Shown here piece by piece: positions 34,368-43,430 of a stretch of 64,000 nucleotides of DNA; the first letter of the stretch is position 1, and the number at the start of each line of letters is the position of its first letter. The stretch is from NCBI GenBank assembly GCA_022072165.1, contig JAJVIF010000003.1:361204-425203 (forward strand). Reading direction: 5' to 3'. The notes under the pieces are model-generated. The model ran no database searches. It was not told the DNA's origin and was given only the letters and a program-made list of their open reading frames with translations. The position numbers and the translations under genes were made by a program. The stretch comes from a bacterium (lineage in GTDB: Bacteria > JAJVIF01).

Positions 34368-35228
34368 ATGAGCACAACCCGTCCGCGACTGGTGCTGTCC
34401 GGCATTTTTGGCCGCATGGGCCAGGCCCTCGCCCCGCTACTGATGGCGGATCCCCGGATCGACCTGGTCGGGGGCATCTATGCCCCGCACGAGGAAGCTG
34501 AGACCTCCCCGTTCCGCGAAGAACTCGTCCACGCCGGAGTGGAACTCGATTCCAGCCCCATCGCCCTGTTGAATCTCATCGACGGTGCGGACATCTGGCT
34601 CGACTTCTCCAATCGTGAGGGAATTCGCTCCAATCTCGAGGCGGCCCTGCACAAGGGCGTGGACGCGCTGATCGGCGTGACCGGTTTCGATGACGAAGAA
34701 CGGCGCTGGCTTCGGGAGCTCCCCGCAGCGACCGGTCGTCGGGTCTGGTGGTGTCCCAACTTTTCGCTGGGGATGCTGGTGCTGAACGAAGCCGCCCGGC
34801 TCGCCCGGCAGTACTTCGGGGCGGTAGAGATTCTGGAACTGCACCACGACCGCAAGCTGGATGCCCCGTCAGGGTCGGCGGCTGCCACGGCGCGCCTGAT
34901 TGCGGCAGCGGGGGCCGCGCCAGGCGCCGCGGTCTACAGCCCGCCGGTGATGGCGGAGTCCTCACCGAGCGTCGGCAGCGCTATCGCTGCCAGCGCCCGG
35001 GGGATGGCGGTGCAGGAGGTACCAATCCACAGCATCCGACTCCCCGGTCTGCTGGCACATCAGCAGGTCTTTTTCGGGGGGACCGGAGAGACGCTGACCC
35101 TCACCCACGACACGCTGGACCGGTCGGCATTCGTGGAGGGGATCATCCGGGCAGCTCTGCATCTGCCGCAGCTGACCGGATACCAGGAAGGGCTGGAGCA
35201 GTTGCTCCAGTCCAATAGCCGGGGCTGA
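34368..35228 (+). CDS. dapB: 4-hydroxy-tetrahydrodipicolinate reductase
   Basis: A 286-residue enzyme reducing 4-hydroxy-tetrahydrodipicolinate with NAD(P)H in lysine/diaminopimelate synthesis. The nucleotide-binding loop reads SGIFGRMGQ, and the catalytic signature is ELHHDRKLDAPSGSA, with HH and K in place. A substrate-loop segment, VPIHSIRLPGLLAHQQVFF, follows. TATCAT (34356-34361) ends six bases before the ATG, so the transcript is probably leaderless. asd follows, making a small DAP-pathway pair. Confidence 0.95.
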   Translation: MSTTRPRLVLSGIFGRMGQALAPLLMADPRIDLVGGIYAPHEEAETSPFREELVHAGVELDSSPIALLNLIDGADIWLDFSNREGIRSNLEAALHKGVDALIGVTGFDDEERRWLRELPAATGRRVWWCPNFSLGMLVLNEAARLARQYFGAVEILELHHDRKLDAPSGSAAATARLIAAAGAAPGAAVYSPPVMAESSPSVGSAIAASARGMAVQEVPIHSIRLPGLLAHQQVFFGGTGETLTLTHDTLDRSAFVEGIIRAALHLPQLTGYQEGLEQLLQSNSRG

Positions 35229-35264
35229 TGGCTTTCGCATGATTTGTGCCGCGACGGGGGCAGG

Positions 35265-36266
35265 ATGAGCCGCTTCACCAGACTACTGATCATGGGCGCG
35301 ACCGGCCTGGTGGGACGGGAGTTGCTCCGGCTCCTCGCGGAGCGGGAGTTCCCTTGTCCGGAGCTGGTGGTCGCGGCGTCTCCCGCCTCCGCCGGACGTC
35401 CGCTGCATCAGGGGGATCGACGGCTCACGATCCAGGATGTCACGCGGGTCGCGACCGGTCCGGGGGATCTCGTCTTTTTCACCGGCCACGATGATCTGGC
35501 GGCGGACCTGGTGCCGCAGGTAGTTGCGAGTGGCGCACTGGTGATCGACAATTCCGCGACTTTTCGTCAGGAGCCGTATGTCCCCCTGGTGGTCCCGGAG
35601 GTCAACGGCGCGGCACTTCAGCAGCATCAGGGACTCATCGCGAATCCCAACTGCACCACCATCACGTTTGTGGTGCCGCTCGCAGCATTGCAGGCCGCCT
35701 ATGGTCTGTGCTGGGTGAGTGTGGCGAGCTATCAGGCAATTTCCGGGGCTGGAACAGCGGCGTATGAAGATTTCCAGCAACGGCATGTGGAGATCGCATT
35801 GGAGGGTCGGAACAGTGATGCGTCCCGGCTGCCCCTGAACGTCATTCCGGCTATCGGGAGTGTCGGGGCGGATGGGAGTACGAGCGAAGAGACCAAGATG
35901 CGGCTGGAGACCCGCAAGATTTTGGGACTGCCGGACCTGCCGGTCTTTGGGACAGCAGTCCGGGTTCCGGTGCAGGTGGGGCATCTTTGTGCGGTGCATG
36001 TAGCGGTCGAGCGCGTACCGGCGGATGCCGATGCGGTCCGGGCGCTGCTGGCGTCAGCACCAGGGGTCGTGGTGCAGGATGACCCGGCGACGGGGCTCTG
36101 GCCGACGCCGGTGGGTGTCGCGGGCACTGATCCGGTGGCGGTGGGTCGCGTGCGTTTGCTGGAAGATGGGGTTATTGGGCTGGTGGCAGCGGCAGACAAT
36201 CTGCGGAAAGGGGCCGCGCTGAACGCGATTCAGATCGCGGAGGCCCTCCTCGCGCTCCCGGACTAA
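35265..36266 (+). CDS. asd: Aspartate-semialdehyde dehydrogenase
   Basis: A 333-residue enzyme converting aspartyl phosphate to aspartate semialdehyde for lysine, threonine, methionine and DAP. It has the Rossmann loop MGATGLVGRE, the catalytic cysteine in NPNCTT, the SYQAISGAG loop and the late histidine in GHLCAVHVAVER. The ATG at 35265 is chosen over an earlier one because GGGGGCAGG lies just before it. It follows dapB by 36 bases, so the two probably share a message. Confidence 0.95.
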   Translation: MSRFTRLLIMGATGLVGRELLRLLAEREFPCPELVVAASPASAGRPLHQGDRRLTIQDVTRVATGPGDLVFFTGHDDLAADLVPQVVASGALVIDNSATFRQEPYVPLVVPEVNGAALQQHQGLIANPNCTTITFVVPLAALQAAYGLCWVSVASYQAISGAGTAAYEDFQQRHVEIALEGRNSDASRLPLNVIPAIGSVGADGSTSEETKMRLETRKILGLPDLPVFGTAVRVPVQVGHLCAVHVAVERVPADADAVRALLASAPGVVVQDDPATGLWPTPVGVAGTDPVAVGRVRLLEDGVIGLVAAADNLRKGAALNAIQIAEALLALPD

Positions 36267-36408
36267 GGCGTCCCGGAGTCAAGACACGCCCGCAGCGCTG
36301 TCGCCTGCCGGATCCTCAGTTTCTCCCTCAAGTCAGATAGAATGGGAAGTTGCCCGCCGGATCGAGATGGCGGGCGATCCTGTGTCTGGCAAGGAGCCGG
36401 TGTCTCTC

Positions 36409-39400
36409 ATGGCTGCCCCGACTTTTCGTGCTGTCTGTAAACCCGATCTCATCCTCACCGAGGAAGAGACCATCTTGCGGTTCTGGCAGGAGCACCGGAT
36501 TTTCGAGCGGACCCTGGAAGCGACGGCTGACAAGCCGGCCTGGATCTTTTATGAGGGGCCGCCGACCGCCAACGGCGCTCCCCATGCCGGGCATGTCATC
36601 ACCCGGGCCATGAAGGACCTCTTCCCCCGCTTCAAAACGATGCAGGGCTTCCATGTCGCGCGGAAGGCGGGCTGGGATACCCACGGGTTGCCGGTGGAGA
36701 TCGAGGTCGAGAAAACACTGGGACTCTTCGACCACCGGGCCATCGAGGACTACGGGGTCGAGGCGTTCGCCGAAAAGTGCCGGGAGTCGGTCTGGAAGTA
36801 TCTGGACAAGTGGCAGGACCTGACCACCCGGATGGCCTACTGGATCGACATGGAGCGGCCCTATGTGACCTACTACCGGGACTACATCGAGTCTCTCTGG
36901 TGGATCATCCAGCAGATTCATAAGGCCGATTTGCTCTACCTGGGGCACAAAGTGGTGCCGTATTGCTGGCGCTGCGGATCGCCCCTGTCGAGCCATGAAG
37001 TCGCCCAGGGCTACAAGGACGTGCAGGACCCTTCGTTGACCGTGCTTTTTAAGCGGGTCGGGGAGGCGGACAGCTACTTCCTCGCCTGGACCACCACCCC
37101 CTGGACTCTCCCCAGCAACATGGCGCTGGCGGTAGGACCGGGCATCGACTATGTCCGGGTTCGGCTGGCCGATGGCCGGGAAGTGACACTCGCCGAATCC
37201 CGGGCGGCGGCGGTCCTGGGAGAGGCGTACACCGAAGAGGCGGTCCTCCGGCGCATGAAAGGGAAGGCCCTGGAGGGCGCCCGGTACGAGCCGCTGTATG
37301 ACGTCAGTGATCGCTGCCCTGAAGCGGGACAGGCGCACTATGTGGTGGCGGCAGATTTCGTGACGACCAGCGACGGCACCGGTATCGTGCACATCGCGCC
37401 GGGGTATGGCGAGGACGACTTCCAGGTCGGGCTGGGGCAGGGGATCCCCATGGTCCAGCGGGTGAGTGGCGATGGTCACTTCACCGCCGATGCGCCGGAG
37501 TTCCTGCGGGGGCTCTACTTCAAGGAGGCCGATAAGCCGGTCATCCAGGACCTCAAAGCACGCGGACAGGTCTGGGCGCAGCAGACCTACCAGCACAACT
37601 ACCCCCATTGCTATCGTCACGATGTGCCGCTGATCTATATGGCGACCGAAACCTGGTTCATCCGGACCACAGCGGTCCGGGACCTGTTGCTGGAAGCCAA
37701 CCGGCAGATCCACTGGGTCCCGGAGACTATCGGGACCGGTCGCTTTGGGAACTTCCTGGAGAACAATGTCGACTGGGCGCTCTCCCGGAATCGCTTCTGG
37801 GGGACCCCGTTGCCGATCTGGACCGGGCGGACCGATGATGGGACCGATGTGATCCGGGTCGTGGGGAGCCTGAAGGAGCTGGAGTCGCTCTGCGGTCGGG
37901 ACCTCAGCGGCGTAGACCTCCACCGGCCGTTCATTGATGCCGTGACCTTCCAGGACCCGGAGCATGGCTGCGACATGCGCCGGGTGGAGATGGTGGCGGA
38001 CTGCTGGTTCGATTCCGGTGCGATGCCGATCGCGCAGGCGGACTGGCCGCGCAAGAAGAGCGCCGATGGCGGACTCGTCACCGGGTACCCCGCGGACTTC
38101 ATCTGCGAAGCGATCGATCAGACCCGGGGCTGGTTCTACACCCTGCACGCGATCGCCTGCCTGCTGCATCACATCGCGAATCGCCCGGAGCAACTGGAGA
38201 ATCCGGACCTGGCACCGTTCCGCGCCTCGCCCATCAGCTACCGGAACTGCCTCGTGCTGGGACACGTCCTCGACAAAGAGGGCCTGAAGATGTCCAAGTC
38301 CAAGGGGAATGTCGTTGACTCGATGGAGGTCATCAGCGAGTTTGGCGCGGATGCCATGCGCTGGTACTTCTATGGCAACACCGATCCCTGGACCCCTCAG
38401 CGGTACTACAAAGATGGTGTCCGGGAAGCGAACCGGCAGTTCCTGCTGATGCTCCGGAATGTCGCGAGCTTCTTCGCCACCTACGCCACCATCGATGGCT
38501 ACGACCCGACACAGCCGGTCGCCGGACCCTTGCCGGAGCTCGATCGCTGGATTCTGTCGCGTCTGCAGGGGACCATCCGGACGGTCACTGAATCACTGGA
38601 ACGAATCGATGTCCTCCCGGCGGCACAGGCGCTGGTCCAGTTCACGGATCATCTCTCGAACTGGTGGCTCCGCCGGAGCCGGCATCGCTTCTGGAGTGGC
38701 ACCCGGGGCGTGGAGAAGTGGACCGCGTACTCCACCCTGCATACCTGCCTCGCGACACTCAGCCGGCTGATCGCGCCCTTTACGCCGTTCCTGGCTGAAG
38801 AACTGCATCAGGGACTGGTGCGGGTCGCGGACCCCACCGCAGCGGAGTCGGTCCATCTGCTCTCCTGGCCCGTCGCGGACCCCTCGCTGGAGGATGCTGC
38901 CCTGGAGAGTGCGATGGCGACGGTCCTGCAGGTGGTGACCCTCGGACGCGCCGCCCGGGCCCATCATCAGTTGCGGGTTCGACAGCCCCTGCGCCGCCTC
39001 GAAGTCATCGTGGCGGATCCTTCCCAGCGGGCGGCGATTGAGCAGCACGCGAAGGTCATTGGCGAAGAGCTGAATGTCGAGCTGGTAGAGCTCGCGACCA
39101 ATCCCGATGACTACGTCACCTTCAGTGCGAAGCCGCTCTTCCCGGTACTGGGACCCCGCTTTGGGAAAGCGATGAAGGATGTCGCTGCGGCGGTCGCCGC
39201 GCTCCCCAAGACGCAGATCCAGCAGATCGCGCTGGGGACCATCGAGACCGTGGAGATCCCGGTGGCCAGTGAGACGGCAATCCTGAGTCGTGACGAGCTG
39301 GAGCTCCGGGTCGAGGCCCGGGAGGGGTATGTCGCGGAGATGGCCGGGGGCCTGAGTGTGGTCCTCGATACGCACATCACCGAAGTTTTGCGACGCAAGG

Positions 39401-39690
39401 GCTGGGCGCGGGAAGTCGTCCATCTGGTGAGCGAGGTCCGCAAGCAGCACGACCTCCCCTATCAGGCCCGCATCCAGGTGCAGCTGATCACAGATGCGCC
39501 ACTGGCAGCTGCAGTGGAGCTGCATCGGGAATACGTCATGGGCGAAACGCTGATGGCGACCCTGAAGGTTCTGGGCCCCGAAGCAAGTCTCGCGCCGGAC
39601 TGTCAGATCACCGAGAGCGGCGATATCGAGGGGCATCCGGTGCAGGTGGGGCTCGTGATCCTGCCGGTGGAAGCCGGTATCGCGACCTGA
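36409..39690 (+). CDS. ileS: Isoleucyl-tRNA synthetase
   Basis: A large class I aminoacyl-tRNA synthetase of 1093 residues from this start. The HIGH motif appears as ANGAPHAGHV, KMSKS as LKMSKSKGN, and an editing (CP1) domain lies between them (AWTTTPWTLPSN, TSDGTGIVHIAPGYGEDD). The length and lack of a C-terminal zinc finger suit the long, eukaryote-like IleRS type often found in Terrabacteria. The start at 36409 follows AAGGAG; an in-frame ATG at 36367 is possible. A TAGAAT box is at 36338-36343. There is no T-box leader. Confidence 0.95.
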   Translation: MAAPTFRAVCKPDLILTEEETILRFWQEHRIFERTLEATADKPAWIFYEGPPTANGAPHAGHVITRAMKDLFPRFKTMQGFHVARKAGWDTHGLPVEIEVEKTLGLFDHRAIEDYGVEAFAEKCRESVWKYLDKWQDLTTRMAYWIDMERPYVTYYRDYIESLWWIIQQIHKADLLYLGHKVVPYCWRCGSPLSSHEVAQGYKDVQDPSLTVLFKRVGEADSYFLAWTTTPWTLPSNMALAVGPGIDYVRVRLADGREVTLAESRAAAVLGEAYTEEAVLRRMKGKALEGARYEPLYDVSDRCPEAGQAHYVVAADFVTTSDGTGIVHIAPGYGEDDFQVGLGQGIPMVQRVSGDGHFTADAPEFLRGLYFKEADKPVIQDLKARGQVWAQQTYQHNYPHCYRHDVPLIYMATETWFIRTTAVRDLLLEANRQIHWVPETIGTGRFGNFLENNVDWALSRNRFWGTPLPIWTGRTDDGTDVIRVVGSLKELESLCGRDLSGVDLHRPFIDAVTFQDPEHGCDMRRVEMVADCWFDSGAMPIAQADWPRKKSADGGLVTGYPADFICEAIDQTRGWFYTLHAIACLLHHIANRPEQLENPDLAPFRASPISYRNCLVLGHVLDKEGLKMSKSKGNVVDSMEVISEFGADAMRWYFYGNTDPWTPQRYYKDGVREANRQFLLMLRNVASFFATYATIDGYDPTQPVAGPLPELDRWILSRLQGTIRTVTESLERIDVLPAAQALVQFTDHLSNWWLRRSRHRFWSGTRGVEKWTAYSTLHTCLATLSRLIAPFTPFLAEELHQGLVRVADPTAAESVHLLSWPVADPSLEDAALESAMATVLQVVTLGRAARAHHQLRVRQPLRRLEVIVADPSQRAAIEQHAKVIGEELNVELVELATNPDDYVTFSAKPLFPVLGPRFGKAMKDVAAAVAALPKTQIQQIALGTIETVEIPVASETAILSRDELELRVEAREGYVAEMAGGLSVVLDTHITEVLRRKGWAREVVHLVSEVRKQHDLPYQARIQVQLITDAPLAAAVELHREYVMGETLMATLKVLGPEASLAPDCQITESGDIEGHPVQVGLVILPVEAGIAT

Positions 39691-39776
39691 GGCATCGGCT
39701 CAGGGGTGTCGGGGATTTGGGCAGGGGGCCGTCATGGATGGCCCCCGCCTCGTATACTTGACACTGAGCAATCCTC

Positions 39777-41078
39777 GTGGCCAGTACACCTCCCCAGACT
39801 TCTTTTCGCTGGTTTCGTCCGGTTCTGCGCCGGACGGAGTATGTCTATGCCGATGAACTCCTGCTGAAAGAACGTCGCAATCTGGCGCGTCGCTGGTGGG
39901 CGACCTTCGGGACTGCTTACGGGGTCGCGCTGTTGCTCATCGGCCTGGGCTGGTGGCAGAACGGTGTCGCCATCCTGCAGCGCGAGGACGCCAGGCTCTT
40001 TGTGATCTCGGTCCTGGGGATTCCCCTGGCCGGAGCGCTGGTGGGATTTATCGTCTGGTGGCTCTGGCTCATGCAGCGACCCCTGCGGCACTACTCCTTC
40101 TCGCCAGGACACAAAGCGGGGACGGCATTTCGGCTGGCGCTGGGGACCGTGGCGGAGTGTGGCTGGACCCCCTGGGAGATCGACTACGACCATTTCGTGA
40201 TTGTCGCCCTGTCGCCGGAGGGGATGTACGAGGGGATTCCACCGCAGGTCGTGACCGTCTTCTGCTCGTATGTATCGGAGCGGACCTCCGAGATCCGGGT
40301 GCAGTCGCGCTTCGTGGAAGCGACCCGGGTGGGGGACATCCGACGCATCCACGCGAGAAATGTTGGGACCTTCGCGAAGCGGTACCGCGAGCTGGCGGAT
40401 CGGGCGACTGACCCCACGCTGGCCATGCCCCATCCACTGGCGCGTCTCAAAGGGCGACTGCCCGAAGAACAGCTGCTGGCGTTCCAGGATCTGGGCGAGC
40501 CCCGCGCCCGAGCTCGTTTCTGGGCATTGTGGGTCTTTCTGACCGTGGTCGCCGGGGTGATGCTCCATCTGCAGCCCTGGCTGAATCCGTGGATGGCCTG
40601 GCCCCTGACTTTCATCGCTGCCGGGGGCTTCCAGTTCCTGCTTTCTGAACAGTGGAAGGCGCAGCAGCATCACGCTCTGACCCATGCCACCGCGACGGTC
40701 ATCGCGAATCCATTAGCCAGTCGCGAGCTGCTCTGGCGTCGCATCGATGGGCTCGCGGCGGCACAGCGCTGGATCCTGCATGAAGAAGTCGACAGCGACA
40801 CGCGCCTTTATCGGGAGCGTCAGCCTGCCGGCGGCTATCCGGGCACTTACTTCCTGCTGCAGACCACTCGAAACGATGCCGGGATCGAGCAGCTGCTGGC
40901 GGTGGCCCTGCCGGAGTGGGGGTTGCTGACCGCGCTGATGCCGCAGGTGTATGCCCCGTTCCAGTTGCTGGCGATCATGCAGGCGATTCGCAAGGGGGTG
41001 CCGGTCAAAGAACAGGCGCCCCTGGGAGTCGGGGCGCCGTTGATGCCAGCTACTACGCTGCCGGAGCGGTCGCTCTAG
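39777..41078 (+). CDS. Four-helix membrane protein of unknown function
   Basis: A 433-residue protein starting at GTG, with predicted membrane helix pairs at about 44-64/78-102 and 240-258/265-282 separated by soluble parts, and a proline-rich end. The soluble segments show no known motif. TATACT (39753-39758) lies 18 bases before the start. It converges with etfA and overlaps its end by four bases. Confidence 0.75.
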   Translation: MASTPPQTSFRWFRPVLRRTEYVYADELLLKERRNLARRWWATFGTAYGVALLLIGLGWWQNGVAILQREDARLFVISVLGIPLAGALVGFIVWWLWLMQRPLRHYSFSPGHKAGTAFRLALGTVAECGWTPWEIDYDHFVIVALSPEGMYEGIPPQVVTVFCSYVSERTSEIRVQSRFVEATRVGDIRRIHARNVGTFAKRYRELADRATDPTLAMPHPLARLKGRLPEEQLLAFQDLGEPRARARFWALWVFLTVVAGVMLHLQPWLNPWMAWPLTFIAAGGFQFLLSEQWKAQQHHALTHATATVIANPLASRELLWRRIDGLAAAQRWILHEEVDSDTRLYRERQPAGGYPGTYFLLQTTRNDAGIEQLLAVALPEWGLLTALMPQVYAPFQLLAIMQAIRKGVPVKEQAPLGVGAPLMPATTLPERSL

Positions 41079-42037
41079 CCCTTCGCTGCCTTTACCGCCG
41101 CCGTGAGCTGTGGCAGGACCTCGAAGAGATCCCCTACGATGCCGAAGTCGGCGATTTTGAAGATGGGAGCATTGGGGTCGCTGTTGATGGCGACGATGTA
41201 CCGCGAACTGCTCATCCCCGCCAGATGCTGGATCGCGCCACTGATGCCGACCGCGATGTAGAGCTTGGGGGAGACAGTCTTGCCGGTTTGTCCGACCTGA
41301 TGATGATGGGCGATCCAGCCGGAGTCGACCACGGCCCGGGAGGCTCCCAGCGCTGCGCCGAGGGCATCGGCGAGCTCCTGCAGGGGGCCCCAGTTTTCCG
41401 GACCCCGGATCCCCCGACCCCCCGCCACGATGATCTCCGCATCGCTCAGTTCCACTTTGCCATTGCCGCCACTCCCGAGGGCTTCCAGCAGCGTCCTGGC
41501 AATCTGCCCGATAGCAGGTGTGTGATTCGTGACCGGAGCAGGGGCTCCGCCTGGCGCAGCGGCGACGAAAGCGTTGGGTCGAATGCTCAGACAGGCGGGC
41601 TGGGCGGTGATGCGGACGGTCGCGATCCCTTTGCCGGAGAGGACCGGCCGGGTGATATCGGCCGTGTCGCCGTTCACATTCAGACCGGTGATGTCGGTCG
41701 CCATGCCGCCGCCCAGGCGCTCAGCGAGGCGGGGGAGCCAGTCGCGGGCCTCGGTGGAATGTCCAGCGACGATGGCAGTCGCGCCAAGGCTCTGGACGAG
41801 TCCTGTCAGGGCCGCGACCCAGCCATCGGGGGAGTACGCGCCAAGCTCGGGGGCGGTGAGGGCGTGGACCGCGCTGACCGGCCAGCTGGCGGCTTCCTCC
41901 GCCAGCGAGGAGGTGTCTGCACCCAGGACCGCGATGGCCACCGGCGCTCCGCCAGCCAGTTGGTGGGCTGCGGTCACCAGTTCGCCAAGATTTTTCTTGA
42001 GGTGGCCATCTTTGGCTTCAGCGACGATCAGGATCAT
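41075..42037 (-). CDS. etfA: Electron transfer flavoprotein alpha subunit
   Basis: A 320-residue FAD-binding ETF subunit. The C-terminal FAD domain is clear: [48 protein letters not shown] and [13 protein letters not shown] takes electrons from acyl-CoA and other flavin dehydrogenases and passes them to the quinone pool through ETF-QO, or to bifurcating partners; no ETF-QO gene is visible here. AAAGGAG precedes the start. It is the last gene of the operon that begins at the second Rex-like operator. Confidence 0.96.
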   Translation of the reverse strand: MILIVAEAKDGHLKKNLGELVTAAHQLAGGAPVAIAVLGADTSSLAEEAASWPVSAVHALTAPELGAYSPDGWVAALTGLVQSLGATAIVAGHSTEARDWLPRLAERLGGGMATDITGLNVNGDTADITRPVLSGKGIATVRITAQPACLSIRPNAFVAAAPGGAPAPVTNHTPAIGQIARTLLEALGSGGNGKVELSDAEIIVAGGRGIRGPENWGPLQELADALGAALGASRAVVDSGWIAHHHQVGQTGKTVSPKLYIAVGISGAIQHLAGMSSSRYIVAINSDPNAPIFKIADFGIVGDLFEVLPQLTAAVKAAKG

Positions 42038-42109
42038 GTTGCGGCTCCTTTAGCGAACGACAGACACCGACAGTAGGCAAGCGCGATGGTGGATCGATGC
42101 TCCCGGGAC

Positions 42110-42889
42110 TCAGAGGACCCCGGCTTCGGATTTCAGGAAAGCGATCAGGTCCGGCACGCCGGCGGCCCCTTCCGCGATGCGCCCGGCCTGCTTCGGAGGC
42201 GGGGGGACGATGCTCTGGAGGGCGACCCGGGGGGCGACAGCGGCGGCATCGAGGCCGAGGTCGGCCAGCGACTTGCGGTCCAGCGGCTTTTTCTTGACGG
42301 CCATGATGTCTTTGAGGGAGGGGTAGCGGGGCTCGTTTAGCCCCTTCTGGGTGGTGATGACCGCCGGCAGCTGTACCTGAACTTTCGCTGCGCCCCCTTC
42401 GATTTCGGAGGTGACGGTCGCGGTGCGGGCGGCGGCATCGATGTCGAGTCCGGTGGCGAGCTGGACATGGGGCCAGCCGGCACGTTCGGCCAGCAGGAGG
42501 GGGGTCTGGGCGTTATTGAAGTCGACCCCTTGCTGCCCTGCCAGGATGAGGTCGCAGCCGCCGAGGGAGTCGATGACTTTCTGCAGGACCACCGCGATGG
42601 CGTGGGCATCGGCCCCCTCCAGGGCGTCATCCCAGATCAGCAGCCCCCGGTCGGGACCCATGGCGAGGATCTTCTCCATGGTCTTGCGGGCGCGCTCTTT
42701 CCCGATGGTCACCAGCACGACCTCGGTGTCTGCCCCGAGCTTCTCTTTGAGCTGGACCGCCGCTTCCACCGCGTATTCGTCGTAGGGATTCGCGACCCAC
42801 TTGATGGTCTCCTCGACGATCCGGCCATTGGCGATGTCAGGGCGTGTCCCGGTATCGGGGACTTCCTTGAGGAGAGCGACGATCCGCAT
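42110..42889 (-). CDS. etfB: Electron transfer flavoprotein beta subunit
   Basis: A 259-residue ETF beta subunit with the family pattern: KEVPDT near the start, NPYDEYAVEAA, VTIGKERARKTM, DLILAGQQGVDFNNAQT and a C-terminal KKKPL segment. It pairs with EtfA and carries the AMP or second-flavin site. Its ATG overlaps the stop of the small upstream gene (TGATG) and AAGGAG lies upstream. Whether this ETF bifurcates electrons cannot be judged by eye. Confidence 0.96.
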   Translation of the reverse strand: MRIVALLKEVPDTGTRPDIANGRIVEETIKWVANPYDEYAVEAAVQLKEKLGADTEVVLVTIGKERARKTMEKILAMGPDRGLLIWDDALEGADAHAIAVVLQKVIDSLGGCDLILAGQQGVDFNNAQTPLLLAERAGWPHVQLATGLDIDAAARTATVTSEIEGGAAKVQVQLPAVITTQKGLNEPRYPSLKDIMAVKKKPLDRKSLADLGLDAAAVAPRVALQSIVPPPPKQAGRIAEGAAGVPDLIAFLKSEAGVL

Positions 42890-43107
42890 CAGGCGGCTCC
42901 TTCGGCAGGGGGGAGAAGAGCGAGGCCGAGTCGAAGGGCCTCATCTTCCAGTTGCTGCCGCGCCAGCAGGCGCTGAGTTTCGAGAAAGTGGAAAGTGGCG
43001 GCGAGGAACTCATCGGCAGTCGCCTGCCGGGCCTGGGCATAGAAGGCGGTGGCCTGTTCCTCGAGCGCCAGGGCCTGCCGGAGCAGGTCGGCCTCACCTT
43101 GTGACAT
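42889..43107 (-). CDS. Small helical protein opening the ETF operon
   Basis: A 72-residue, fully helical, Glu/Ala/Leu-rich protein (LRQALALEEQATAFYAQAR...) with a faint likeness to a rubrerythrin or ferritin-like helix, but too short for a full four-helix domain. It overlaps etfB at TGATG and so is translationally coupled. Its start codon lies inside the Rex-like palindrome. The function is unknown; it may be an ETF-associated accessory protein. Confidence 0.65.
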   Translation of the reverse strand: MSQGEADLLRQALALEEQATAFYAQARQATADEFLAATFHFLETQRLLARQQLEDEALRLGLALLPPAEGAA

Positions 43108-43117
43108 TTTTCACAAG
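43098..43117. promoter_or_regulatory. Rex-type operator of the ETF operon
   Basis: CTTGTGACATTTTTCACAAG has perfect seven-base arms (CTTGTGA/TCACAAG). It matches the Rex consensus TTGTGAA-N4-TTCACAA at 13 of 14 fixed bases. It covers the start codon (43105-43107) of the first gene. It is the same palindrome type as the one at 3828-3847 in front of ccoN. Confidence 0.78.
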
Positions 43118-43256
43118 CCCTCCGGGTTGTCAATCGGTGCCCCTTCTTTATAGGGAGTGGTGTGAGGGAGGGCAAGTCCTGGCGGGGGAGAGGGGGGAGA
43201 TTGGGGAAAGACACGGGGAAGGCAGGCAGCGGAATCGGGGAAACATCGGGGTAAAC

Positions 43257-43287
43257 GAAAACCCCCACCGGTTGGCGACGGCGGGGG
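43257..43287 (-). terminator. Terminator of the VanW/alpha-2-macroglobulin operon
   Basis: On the minus strand a stem of CCCCC-x-CCG type with one mismatch is followed by TTTTCGTTT. It lies about 145 bases past the stop of the vanW-like gene. Apart from this and the Rex-like site, the gene-free region 43108-43430 shows nothing I can name. Confidence 0.6.
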
Positions 43288-43430
43288 CTTCCTCTCTCGT
43301 CTCGCTCTGCGCAAACCCTCGGGGCTCGACCCCCCGAAGGCGGAGGTGCATGCGCACATCAGGTAGCTTGTATGAGTAGAGTCGGCCCCGCCGGGCGATT
43401 TGTGACCAGCCGCGGCCAAAAATTTTTCAG

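Noticed and set aside
39724..39746. Inverted repeat GGGGGCC...GGCCCCC after ileS as a terminator
   Set aside because: There is no T-run on either strand and the next promoter overlaps; too weak to list as a terminator.
43111..43419. Minus-strand frame of 102 residues between the ETF and VanW operons
   Set aside because: The sequence is Pro/Ser/Arg-rich, overlaps a terminator and a Rex-like site, and has no ribosome site.
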